Of a stretch of 21,303 nucleotides of DNA, positions 13,686-21,303 are shown one piece after another. Source of the stretch: CAZMOK01 sp964644135. GTDB taxonomy: Bacteria > Bacteroidota > Bacteroidia > Bacteroidales > JAGOPY01. Location: positions 1 to 21,303 of the forward strand of contig CAZXWD010000053.1 of NCBI GenBank assembly GCA_964644135.1, read 5' to 3'. A program made the translations under genes and the position numbers. Position 1 is the first letter of the stretch. Each line of letters starts with the position of its first letter. The notes below the pieces were generated by a model. That model did not search any database. It was not told the origin of the DNA and saw nothing but the letters and a program-made list of their open reading frames with translations.

Positions 13686-16574
13686 ATGAGATCAACACAA
13701 AAAGAGCCGGCAAATACTTCCCCCAGCGAAAACCAGCACCTCGAAGTGTTCGGTGCAAGGGTGCACAACCTTAAGAACATCGATGTTAAAATTCCGAGGT
13801 ACAAGATGGTTGTCATCACCGGACTGAGCGGAAGCGGAAAATCCTCCCTGGCCTTCGATACTATTTATGCCGAAGGGCAGAGAAGGTATATGGAAACCTT
13901 TTCGGTATATGCCAGGCAGTTCATCGGGAACCTCGAAAGGCCTGATGTTGACAAGATCACAGGGCTCAGCCCGGTGGTTTCGATAGAACAAAAATCGGTC
14001 AACAAAAACCCAAGGTCCACAGTAGGTACCATTACCGAAATATACGATTTCCTGAGGCTTCTTTTTGCACGCATAGCAGATGCCTATTCCCATGTTACAG
14101 GTGAAAAGATGGTCAGGTATTCCGAACAGCAGATCATCAACCTTATCATCGACACTTTCAGCGAGAAAGAGATCATGATCCTTGCCCCGGTAATACGGGG
14201 AAGAAAGGGCCATTACCGCGAGCTCTTCGAGAATATCAGGAAAATGGGGTTCCTCAAGGTACGGATCGACGGCAAAATAACCGAATTGCGCCCCGGGCTA
14301 AAGGTCGACAGGTTCAAGATCCACGATATAGAAGTGGTGGTTGACCAGGTTGAGGTATCGGATGACTCACAGACTAAATTCCGGATCACCCAGTCGATCC
14401 AGACAGCCCTGAAACAGGGCAAACAATCCCTGCTTGTCCTTGACATTGAAAGCGGGGTTGTGAGGCCTTACAGCCGGCTGCTCATGTGCCCCACAAGCGG
14501 CATCTCATACGATGAGCCCGAGCCCAACACTTTCTCCTTCAACTCGCCCTACGGGGCCTGTCCCAAATGCAATGGCCTCGGTACTATTACTGAAATCGAC
14601 CTTAAAAAGATCATCCCCGACAGATCGAAAAGCATAAAGAGAGGCGGGCTGGCGCCTATCGGTGAATACAAGAACAACTGGATCTTCAACCAGCTTGAGG
14701 CCATAGGGCATAAATACGGTTTTACGATCAATACACCTATCTCCGGGATACCCGATGAAGCTATCGATACAATACTTTACGGTTCGAATGAAGCCGTTCA
14801 GATCAAAAAGGAATATGCGGGGGTGACCTCCTCCTACTCACTGAATTTCGAAGGGATCATCAATTTCATCAACAACCAGTTCAACGAATCTTCATCCAGC
14901 GGTATCAGGAAATGGGCAAACAGTTTCATGAACAGGGTCAGTTGCCCTGTTTGTAGCGGCACACGGCTCAAGAAAGAATCGCTGCATTTCAAGATCAACG
15001 AAAAGAACATCTCCGAACTGGCCATGATGGACCTCGGGAATTTCGACCGGTGGCTCGATAACCTTGAACTGGACCTGGATGAAAGGGATAAAACAATAGC
15101 AAAAGAGATCATAAGGGAGCTGAAGAACCGGCTTCACTTCCTCCTCGATGTCGGCCTTAACTACCTCTCGCTCAACAGGCCTGCCAGGAGCCTTTCCGGC
15201 GGAGAATCACAGCGCATCAGGCTTGCTACACAAATAGGTTCTCAGTTGGTGGATGTTTTGTATATCCTCGATGAGCCAAGCATCGGCCTTCACCAGAGGG
15301 ATAACCTCAAGTTGATCAACTCATTGAAAAAACTCAGGGATCTCGGGAATTCAGTGATAGTTGTTGAACACGACAAAGAAACCATCCTCAGCGCCGACCA
15401 TGTGGTTGATATCGGTCCAGGAGCCGGCGTCCACGGCGGAAAGATAGTAGGTGAAGGAACGCCTTCGCAGATGGTCGATTGTGACACCATTACCTGTGAT
15501 TACCTGTCGGGAAAGAAAGAGATCGCAGTTCCCGCAGAGCGAAGGAAAGGCAACGGTAAGAAAGTGGTGCTGCACGGAGCAACAGGCAATAACCTTAAGA
15601 AAGTCACACTCCAGGTCCCCCTGGGCTTGCTCATTTGCGTAACCGGGGTTTCGGGCAGCGGGAAATCCACCCTGATCAACGAAACCCTCTACCCTGTCCT
15701 GAGCAATCATTTTTACCGTTCGGAAAAGAAGCCGCTGCCATATGAGAGTATTTCGGGAATAGAGAACCTCGATAAGGTGATCGAAATAGACCAGTCGCCG
15801 ATAGGCAGGACACCCCGCTCCAACCCGGCCACCTATACAAAGGTTTTCGATGAGATCAGGAAACTTTACTCAAACCTTCCTGAGGCTAAAGTAAGGGGAT
15901 ACAAACCCGGACGTTTTTCATTCAATGTGAAGGGCGGAAGATGTGAAACCTGCAAAGGTGCGGGAGTGAGGACCATAGAAATGAACTTCCTTCCGGATGT
16001 GTATGTGGTTTGTGAGAACTGCAACGGGCTCAGGTACAACCGTGAAACGCTTGAGGTAAGGTACAAAGGAAAATCCATCAACGATGTCCTCAACATGACC
16101 ATAAACCAGGCAGTTGAGTTTTTTGAGAACATCCCTTCCATCATTCAGAAGATAAGGACGCTGAAGGAAGTAGGACTGGGTTATATCACCCTCGGGCAAC
16201 AGTCTACAACCCTCTCCGGAGGCGAGGCCCAGCGGGTTAAACTTGCGGCAGAACTATCCAAGCGGGATACGGGAAAAACCCTGTACATTTTGGATGAGCC
16301 AACCACCGGACTTCATTTCGAAGATGTCAAGGTACTGCTGGATGTGCTCCATAAGCTCGTGGACAGGGGCAATACAGTGGTCATCATTGAACATAACATG
16401 GATGTGATAAAGGTTGCCGATCACATTATAGACCTGGGCCCTGAAGGCGGGGAACGGGGCGGTGAGATAAGCTGTACGGGGACCCCGGAAGAAATAGTAA
16501 AGATCAACAGTAACCATACAGCCCGTTTTCTTGTAAAAGAGCTGAATGGTTCGTTAAAAAAACATTCAACATGA
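13686..16574 (+). CDS. uvrA: Excinuclease ABC subunit A
   Basis: The 962-residue DNA-damage recognition ATPase of nucleotide excision repair dimerises, scans DNA and loads UvrB. Two ABC ATPase halves are visible. The first has GLSGSGKSS (Walker A), SGGESQRIRLA (signature) and LDEPSIGLHQRDN (Walker B). The second has GVSGSGKST, SGGEAQRVKLAAELSKR and LDEPTTGLHFED. The C-terminal zinc module is complete (CETC...CENC). The first zinc region keeps CPKCNGLG and CPVCSG, but its opening CPTS has Ser where E. coli has Cys (CPIC); I believe this is common in Bacteroidota. The length is normal for UvrA, not the shortened resistance or drug-export paralogues. The stop overlaps the next gene by 4 bp (ATGA), indicating coupling. 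Confidence 0.98.
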   Translation: MRSTQKEPANTSPSENQHLEVFGARVHNLKNIDVKIPRYKMVVITGLSGSGKSSLAFDTIYAEGQRRYMETFSVYARQFIGNLERPDVDKITGLSPVVSIEQKSVNKNPRSTVGTITEIYDFLRLLFARIADAYSHVTGEKMVRYSEQQIINLIIDTFSEKEIMILAPVIRGRKGHYRELFENIRKMGFLKVRIDGKITELRPGLKVDRFKIHDIEVVVDQVEVSDDSQTKFRITQSIQTALKQGKQSLLVLDIESGVVRPYSRLLMCPTSGISYDEPEPNTFSFNSPYGACPKCNGLGTITEIDLKKIIPDRSKSIKRGGLAPIGEYKNNWIFNQLEAIGHKYGFTINTPISGIPDEAIDTILYGSNEAVQIKKEYAGVTSSYSLNFEGIINFINNQFNESSSSGIRKWANSFMNRVSCPVCSGTRLKKESLHFKINEKNISELAMMDLGNFDRWLDNLELDLDERDKTIAKEIIRELKNRLHFLLDVGLNYLSLNRPARSLSGGESQRIRLATQIGSQLVDVLYILDEPSIGLHQRDNLKLINSLKKLRDLGNSVIVVEHDKETILSADHVVDIGPGAGVHGGKIVGEGTPSQMVDCDTITCDYLSGKKEIAVPAERRKGNGKKVVLHGATGNNLKKVTLQVPLGLLICVTGVSGSGKSTLINETLYPVLSNHFYRSEKKPLPYESISGIENLDKVIEIDQSPIGRTPRSNPATYTKVFDEIRKLYSNLPEAKVRGYKPGRFSFNVKGGRCETCKGAGVRTIEMNFLPDVYVVCENCNGLRYNRETLEVRYKGKSINDVLNMTINQAVEFFENIPSIIQKIRTLKEVGLGYITLGQQSTTLSGGEAQRVKLAAELSKRDTGKTLYILDEPTTGLHFEDVKVLLDVLHKLVDRGNTVVIIEHNMDVIKVADHIIDLGPEGGERGGEISCTGTPEEIVKINSNHTARFLVKELNGSLKKHST

Positions 16575-17278
16575 CTAGAGAAGAAGATGAAATAAGAAAA
16601 GCGTTAAAGCAGCGGAGCTGGAATGAAATAAAGACCTCCGACTCATGGCAGATATTCAAGATCATGTCGGAGTTTGTTGAAGGCTTCGAAAAACTTTCCA
16701 GGATAGGCCCGTGTGTCAGTATTTTCGGCTCTGCACGCACAAAACCGGGATCAAAATATTACAAAGTGGCAGAGGAAATCGCCTACCTGCTGGCAAAAAA
16801 AGGCTTCGGGATCATTACCGGCGGAGGCCCCGGCATTATGGAAGCCGCAAACAAAGGCGCCCACTTTTCGGGTGGGAAATCGGTAGGGCTCAACATAAAC
16901 CTGCCTTTTGAACAGATGGCCAACGGTTTTATCGATCCCGACAAACTTATTGATTTTGACTTCTTTTATGTGCGAAAAGTCATGTTCATGAAGTACTCGC
17001 AGGGATATATCGTAATCCCCGGTGGTTTCGGCACCCTCGATGAGCTGTTTGAAGCTATTACATTGATCCAGACCCAGAAACTGGTCCATTTCCCGATAGT
17101 GCTTGTAGATAAGAATTACTGGAAGGGCCTGGTTGAATGGGTAAACGACAGGCTGCTCGAGGAAAAGCATATCAGCATTGAGGACCTCGAAATATTCAGT
17201 GTGGTCGACACGGCTGATGAAGCAGTGAAAGTTATCGAAGAATTCTACCAGAAATACGATCTCAAGCCAAACTTCTGA
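16571..17278 (+). CDS. LOG-family protein (TIGR00730 type nucleotide phosphoribohydrolase)
   Basis: The 235-residue product has the LOG/lysine-decarboxylase-like Rossmann fold. Motifs are SIFGSAR (about 49-55), GGGPGIMEAANKGA (about 84-97) and PGGFGTLDELFEA (the PGGxGTxxE active-site motif). Characterised relatives cleave the N-glycosidic bond of cytokinin riboside 5'-monophosphates or other nucleoside monophosphates; the older label 'lysine decarboxylase' is not supported. The N-terminal extension of about 45 residues, with TSDSWQIFKIMSEFVEGFEKL, is typical of the longer bacterial branch. It overlaps uvrA by 4 bp and is 6 bp from the next gene, so it sits in a coupled run. The natural substrate is unknown. 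Confidence 0.93.
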   Translation: MTREEDEIRKALKQRSWNEIKTSDSWQIFKIMSEFVEGFEKLSRIGPCVSIFGSARTKPGSKYYKVAEEIAYLLAKKGFGIITGGGPGIMEAANKGAHFSGGKSVGLNINLPFEQMANGFIDPDKLIDFDFFYVRKVMFMKYSQGYIVIPGGFGTLDELFEAITLIQTQKLVHFPIVLVDKNYWKGLVEWVNDRLLEEKHISIEDLEIFSVVDTADEAVKVIEEFYQKYDLKPNF

Positions 17279-17284
17279 TAACGG

Positions 17285-17719
17285 ATGCATACTTTACTGC
17301 CACTCGAAATTGTACCTATCGAAGATGAGGGGTTCCACATTATCACCGCAGGTAAGGTGAACGGTGATGATGCCAGGCTCCTGATCGACACGGGCGCCTC
17401 ACGCACGGTCTTCGATATTGAAAGGATCACCCTGTTTCCCGGTATCGATCCCAAAGTCTTCAAAAAACTTGAAAAGCTTTCCTCCGGACTGGGAACCAAC
17501 ACTATGGAGAGCTTTACCATAATCCTTGAAGAGTTCCGTCTTGGCGATCTCCCTTTAAAGGATTTCGAAACCGTGCTCATCGACATGTCTCACGTGAACA
17601 AGTCGTACGAGATGCTTGAAATGCCGGCAATAGACGGTGTCATCGGCGGGGATATCCTTGCAGATTACAATGCTGTGCTTGATTATGGCAGCAAACAGTT
17701 ACGCCTCGAAGGCAGATAA
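17285..17719 (+). CDS. Cytosolic retropepsin-like aspartyl protease
   Basis: The 144-residue single-domain product has the clan AA motif LLIDTGASRTVFD with catalytic Asp35, and a second half carrying IDGVIGGDILADY, which matches the hydrophobic-Gly element that closes the active-site fold. One lobe per chain means it must act as a homodimer, as retroviral proteases do. There is no signal peptide or membrane segment, so it is probably cytosolic. It begins 6 bp after the LOG gene. Relatives are usually annotated as aspartyl protease or retropepsin-like; substrates are unknown and peptidase activity is an inference. A noncatalytic clan AA binding protein is a possible alternative. Confidence 0.88.
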   Translation: MHTLLPLEIVPIEDEGFHIITAGKVNGDDARLLIDTGASRTVFDIERITLFPGIDPKVFKKLEKLSSGLGTNTMESFTIILEEFRLGDLPLKDFETVLIDMSHVNKSYEMLEMPAIDGVIGGDILADYNAVLDYGSKQLRLEGR

Positions 17720-17763
17720 AATAATTACCTCTTTATCGAAAGAAATTCCTGTAAATTGACTCA

Positions 17764-20700
17764 TTAACGGGCTTCAAGAACAGCACCAATGGTCAGTCCC
17801 GCTCCCTCTAAAATTATCACTCCCGATACTTCAGTATTCTGCCCCTGAAGCAGGGGACTATTGACAGCAGGCTGTATAACCACGTTGCTGTTGGTGTCAG
17901 GGACCGAATTGGCCGACCAGTTCCCCGGAGTGAACCAGTCAGTATCCACGGCTCCTGTCCATACCAGTTTCCCTCCCAGCTCAAAAGCTCCAATATCAGG
18001 CCCTTGCAGGTATCTTTCGTTCCCTGTCCTGTCATAGAGCTGGAAATCCCCCATGATCAGCCCCTTGTTGATCGCATTATCACTGAAAATAGTAATGTTC
18101 AGGTCGCCGGTCAGAGTATCAGCGAATCCGGGATCACCGACCTGCCTGCCGGGGGAGCCGTAATAATGCATCCAGCTCTCAGGTGTGGGATCTTCGGGAA
18201 ACAGGTTATGGCTTACCTCGAATCGCCCGCCGATACCCCAATTAGTGAAGAATTCATTGTTTATGCTTACTATGTTATTGCTGATTGTAAAATCCGGATC
18301 CGTGCCGTAATCTTCAAGCAGCAAACCATTATTAAGATTGAATACCGTGTTGTGGAAAACAGCAGAGTTCGTATGTGAGGTGCCGTCGAGCCTGAAGGCA
18401 TACAGACCGTCCTCTTCCGTTGCTGACCTGTATATTACATTATTGAAAATAGCCACCGACTGGTTATCAGCATAAACCTGTATAACTGCACCTGTCCCAT
18501 GATGGCTCACCCCAATGTTGCGGAATGTGTTCCCGTAAACGAGGGCATTCTGCTGGCCCTTCCTGATGTCAATGGCCCCGTTTCCGGCGGTCACGAGGTC
18601 AATGTCCCGTAAAAGGTTGCCATCGACGACATTTCCGTAATTATACTCCTTAAGGTCGATGGCATTTTCAATCTGTGCCAGCGAACTGCCGTCAACGGTA
18701 TAAATCTCATTATCAATAATATGGGTAAAATGTGCGTGATTATTGTACGGTGGCATGCCTCCGGCCCCCACATATATGCCTTCAAAAGGAGTGTTGAAGA
18801 TCTCGTTTTCGCAAATGATATTGTATTTTGACGGCCTCTCCTCATTTCCGTTAACGTATATACCGGCACCGTTCGTCTCATAGATCCTTCCTCCTGAAAT
18901 AACGTTGAACGAAGAACTTTGCAGATGGATCCCACTTCCTTCGGCCGAGTTGGTAAGGTCTATCCCTTTAATGAAATTAGCATCGGCAGGCCAGGCATCC
19001 GTCGATCCGTCACCTATGGGATCACCGATGTAAAGGATGGTGAAGATGGTATCGCTCTGCAAAGCATCTATGATTACCCTGCCTGATCCGTCCTGACCCG
19101 GAGATCTTTCATACACTACCGGCCTGATTACGGCTGCGCTCAAATTGTTCGTATCTCCGCTAAGACCGGTTTCCCCGACAAAATCCGCCCCTCCTGCTAT
19201 CAAAAAGTCATTTGCTTCATCAACCCTGTTCACCGGGAAACAGCCGTTATTCGAATAGCTGCTGCGGTAAACCAACACATAGTACTCGCCAGGGTTATTT
19301 TCAATGTCGATGCCTGAAAGGTCAGCCGGGGAATTGAACTTAACCGTATCCCCTTTATGCACTGAAACCCCTGTAGCGACAGGGACAACCACCTCACCGC
19401 TACTCCTAACCACCATGTCTTCATGATAGGTTCCCGGTTTAATGAAAACCCTGTTGCCGGGGCCGGATATCCGGTCAAAGGCTTCAGAAATGTTATTGAA
19501 AGCAGAGTCCCACGACATACCATGTCCACCCTGGGCCACGGCACTATCAACATAGTAATATTTATCAGTGTAGGTAGCTTCGATGCTGAATCCGGATAGG
19601 GTTCCGGTATAGCTGCCTGAATTGTGGACCTTCAGTTTCCATTCGCCTGAAAGTATCCTTTCATCAAACGTACTCAGCGGTTCTTCCGGCCTGTATGTCC
19701 CATTGAATGGCGACCGGTCCTGGTGGATGAATTCAGAAGCCTCATCATCGAAAACTGTATTTGTGTAATTATCATAACTAAAACCGTTGCCTGTGCTTAA
19801 TTCTATCTGGGTGCCGTCAGGATGTACCAGGAAGATATTCAGATAGCGGGGATAGGTGTGACCGATCGAAAGTTCTACATTGATGTCGTGTATCCTTGCA
19901 GTTACGGGTATGTCGAGCGGATAAAACGAAGTAACATTTGTGGGTATGGACTGGGGCAGTGATTGATGGGCAAACTGGTTTGTAGTATCATTCAGTACAT
20001 AGTAAGAATAATAGTCACTTCCCGGTTCGCTGCCCGGCGGAGAGACCCCTCTTCCCCCCGGAGGTAAGGTGGATACAAATTCCCCGCTGCTGTCCTGAAC
20101 CGCAAAATAGTATTCGATCTTTTGTCCCGGGCTGAAAACCGGAAGATCGAACCAGAAGGTATCTACCACAGTACTCACTGCCGGCAATGAATAAAAATCA
20201 CCCCCATCCACCCTGTACCACAGTTTGGGGCCATTCTCACCGGCAGCCAGCGGATATCCTGAGCCTGCAACAAGTGGAACAGCCAGGCTATCAGTGTAAA
20301 TAGCCGATGCAACCGGGTCGTGCTGAAGTTCCATTTCATATTCATACGCCAGTGTAGCCAGCGCACTGACGGCGGCCCTGGTCATCTTTGCGAAATAATC
20401 AATGTTGAGATACTGGAACAGGTCTGAAGTAGTGTGGTAATATGAATTGAAATCAAAAGGATACTCTTCAATAGCAAGCAAGGCATCCCATCCTTTGTTC
20501 CAGAATGAAGCATGATCGCTTGCGGTAATGTATATCAAGTGCGGTGATAAACCAGGCTCATAGATCCTGATGATCTCAAGATAGTCTGAAAACAGGCCCA
20601 TGGAGCCAAAATTTGATGCTACGGAAAGTTCCCCGTCGTTATTGGAATCCCAGGCGATCATATCCAGGTTGATCACGGCCTGTATGTCGTGGCCAAGGGC

Positions 20701-21258
20701 AAAGGCAGAATCGGCATAGGCCTTGGATCCGATCAGGCCCTGTTCTTCTTCATCAAAGGCAATGAATTTGATCGTATAATCGCATGATTCATTGCTCAGG
20801 ACCCGGGCTGCCTCAAGAACTCCAACTGTTCCGGAAGCATTGTCATCAGCCCCGGGCGCAAGTGAACCGGATGGCTGTGAATCATAATGCCCGCAAATGA
20901 TGAATTGCTTATTGGGGTATACACCCCCTTCTATCGTCGCAATTACATTCTGTCCATTGGCATCGTAATCCTGTATCCTTGCGTCAAGGCCGTACGACTG
21001 GAACTTTTCCAGGATGAACTGCGCCGCTTTCGGGTTATCTGAATGGTAGGAATGCCTCGACATGATCGAATCAACGTTGCCTCCGAGCAGAATTGTTGTA
21101 TCACCCGAAAGTTCCCTCACAAGTAATGACACGGTGCTGTCGGTCACCAGGTTAACCAGTGAGTCGATCCGGGGGCTGTAGCCCCACTGTGCATGAAGTT
21201 TTGGAGGAATGAAAAATAACAGTGTCATCAGGCAGTAAAGGGGCAGTCGTGCAGTCAT
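17764..21258 (-). CDS. Secreted M28 metallopeptidase with P-domain and beta-helix
   Basis: The 1164-residue product has a signal peptide (cut near LHAQ, residue 24). Residues about 60-305 are an M28 aminopeptidase: zinc ligands His124 (CGHYDS), Asp138 (GADDNASG), Glu172 and Asp199 (NLDM), His275 (YYHTTSD), and general base Glu171 (FDEEEQGLIGS). A linker follows (about 310-425), then a proprotein-convertase P-domain (about 428-563; QSIPTNV...LNIFLVHPDGT...GEWKLKVHNSG). Residues about 566-1090 form a parallel beta-helix that opens with YYYVDSAVAQGGHG and contains N-I-I/D-N turns. The end (about 1097-1164) starts a VWTGAVDTDWFTPGNW module and stops early; no type IX sorting domain is seen. It probably trims peptides outside the cell, with the helix binding carbohydrate or the surface. 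The gene reaches within 45 bp of the right edge, so its promoter is largely outside. Confidence 0.9.
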   Translation of the reverse strand: MTARLPLYCLMTLLFFIPPKLHAQWGYSPRIDSLVNLVTDSTVSLLVRELSGDTTILLGGNVDSIMSRHSYHSDNPKAAQFILEKFQSYGLDARIQDYDANGQNVIATIEGGVYPNKQFIICGHYDSQPSGSLAPGADDNASGTVGVLEAARVLSNESCDYTIKFIAFDEEEQGLIGSKAYADSAFALGHDIQAVINLDMIAWDSNNDGELSVASNFGSMGLFSDYLEIIRIYEPGLSPHLIYITASDHASFWNKGWDALLAIEEYPFDFNSYYHTTSDLFQYLNIDYFAKMTRAAVSALATLAYEYEMELQHDPVASAIYTDSLAVPLVAGSGYPLAAGENGPKLWYRVDGGDFYSLPAVSTVVDTFWFDLPVFSPGQKIEYYFAVQDSSGEFVSTLPPGGRGVSPPGSEPGSDYYSYYVLNDTTNQFAHQSLPQSIPTNVTSFYPLDIPVTARIHDINVELSIGHTYPRYLNIFLVHPDGTQIELSTGNGFSYDNYTNTVFDDEASEFIHQDRSPFNGTYRPEEPLSTFDERILSGEWKLKVHNSGSYTGTLSGFSIEATYTDKYYYVDSAVAQGGHGMSWDSAFNNISEAFDRISGPGNRVFIKPGTYHEDMVVRSSGEVVVPVATGVSVHKGDTVKFNSPADLSGIDIENNPGEYYVLVYRSSYSNNGCFPVNRVDEANDFLIAGGADFVGETGLSGDTNNLSAAVIRPVVYERSPGQDGSGRVIIDALQSDTIFTILYIGDPIGDGSTDAWPADANFIKGIDLTNSAEGSGIHLQSSSFNVISGGRIYETNGAGIYVNGNEERPSKYNIICENEIFNTPFEGIYVGAGGMPPYNNHAHFTHIIDNEIYTVDGSSLAQIENAIDLKEYNYGNVVDGNLLRDIDLVTAGNGAIDIRKGQQNALVYGNTFRNIGVSHHGTGAVIQVYADNQSVAIFNNVIYRSATEEDGLYAFRLDGTSHTNSAVFHNTVFNLNNGLLLEDYGTDPDFTISNNIVSINNEFFTNWGIGGRFEVSHNLFPEDPTPESWMHYYGSPGRQVGDPGFADTLTGDLNITIFSDNAINKGLIMGDFQLYDRTGNERYLQGPDIGAFELGGKLVWTGAVDTDWFTPGNWSANSVPDTNSNVVIQPAVNSPLLQGQNTEVSGVIILEGAGLTIGAVLEAR

Positions 21259-21303
21259 CCGTGTAGTTTATTGTTAATAGGGATTAAGGGAAAAGGTTAC
21301 CCC

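Noticed and set aside
13686..16574. UvrA-like antibiotic-resistance or UvrA2 paralogue
   Set aside because: The length, both ATPase halves and the complete UvrA-type domain set fit canonical UvrA.
16571..17278. Lysine decarboxylase
   Set aside because: The PGGxGTxxE and GGGPGIMEA motifs define the LOG family; the decarboxylase name is an old mis-annotation.

Overview
The window looks like a chromosomal segment of a Bacteroidota bacterium, most likely from the Bacteroidales/Marinilabiliales side. Support comes from TAnnTTTG-type -7 promoter boxes, A-rich leaders with few Shine-Dalgarno sites, secreted proteins with signal peptides ending in AQ/SQ, a carboxypeptidase-like regulatory domain protein, long secreted multidomain proteins of the gliding/type IX-cargo style, and an AT-rich heptamer repeat at the left edge. 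No phage, transposase, CRISPR array, tRNA or rRNA was seen.

Left part (1-2160): a heptamer tandem repeat runs into the 3' end of a secreted carboxypeptidase-like regulatory domain protein (minus strand). A PLP-dependent Cys/Met-metabolism family enzyme follows (minus).

Central-left part (2264-7131): a four-gene plus-strand operon-like cluster with its own candidate promoter. It encodes a coiled-coil lipoprotein, two small secreted proteins and an 897-residue secreted leucine-rich-repeat protein. At least three of the four, and probably all four, share a domain of about 90-150 residues. The LRR protein is built from three modules, each opened by a WWxxLxxxWKx[IV]F motif. A perfect 10-bp hairpin with a T-tract sits directly against the third gene's start. 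I do not recognise this set as a named system; it is the best candidate here for an undescribed envelope or secreted complex.

Middle part (7194-10741): a large secreted acidic protein and an SDR oxidoreductase (both minus), then a 386-bp gap with a decayed palindromic element.

Right-middle part (10742-17719, plus strand): dihydrolipoyl dehydrogenase, RmlC-type sugar epimerase, membrane-anchored lytic transglycosylase, UvrA, a LOG-family nucleosidase-like protein and a small cytosolic retropepsin-like protein. Spacing is tight from lpd to rfbC, and again from uvrA through the retropepsin. This is a housekeeping mix rather than one pathway.

Right edge (17764-21258, minus): a secreted M28 metallopeptidase fused to a P-domain and a long parallel beta-helix. 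It and the 723-codon secreted protein at 7194 both stop inside the same kind of C-terminal 'tWtG..nW' module, without a recognisable type IX sorting domain.
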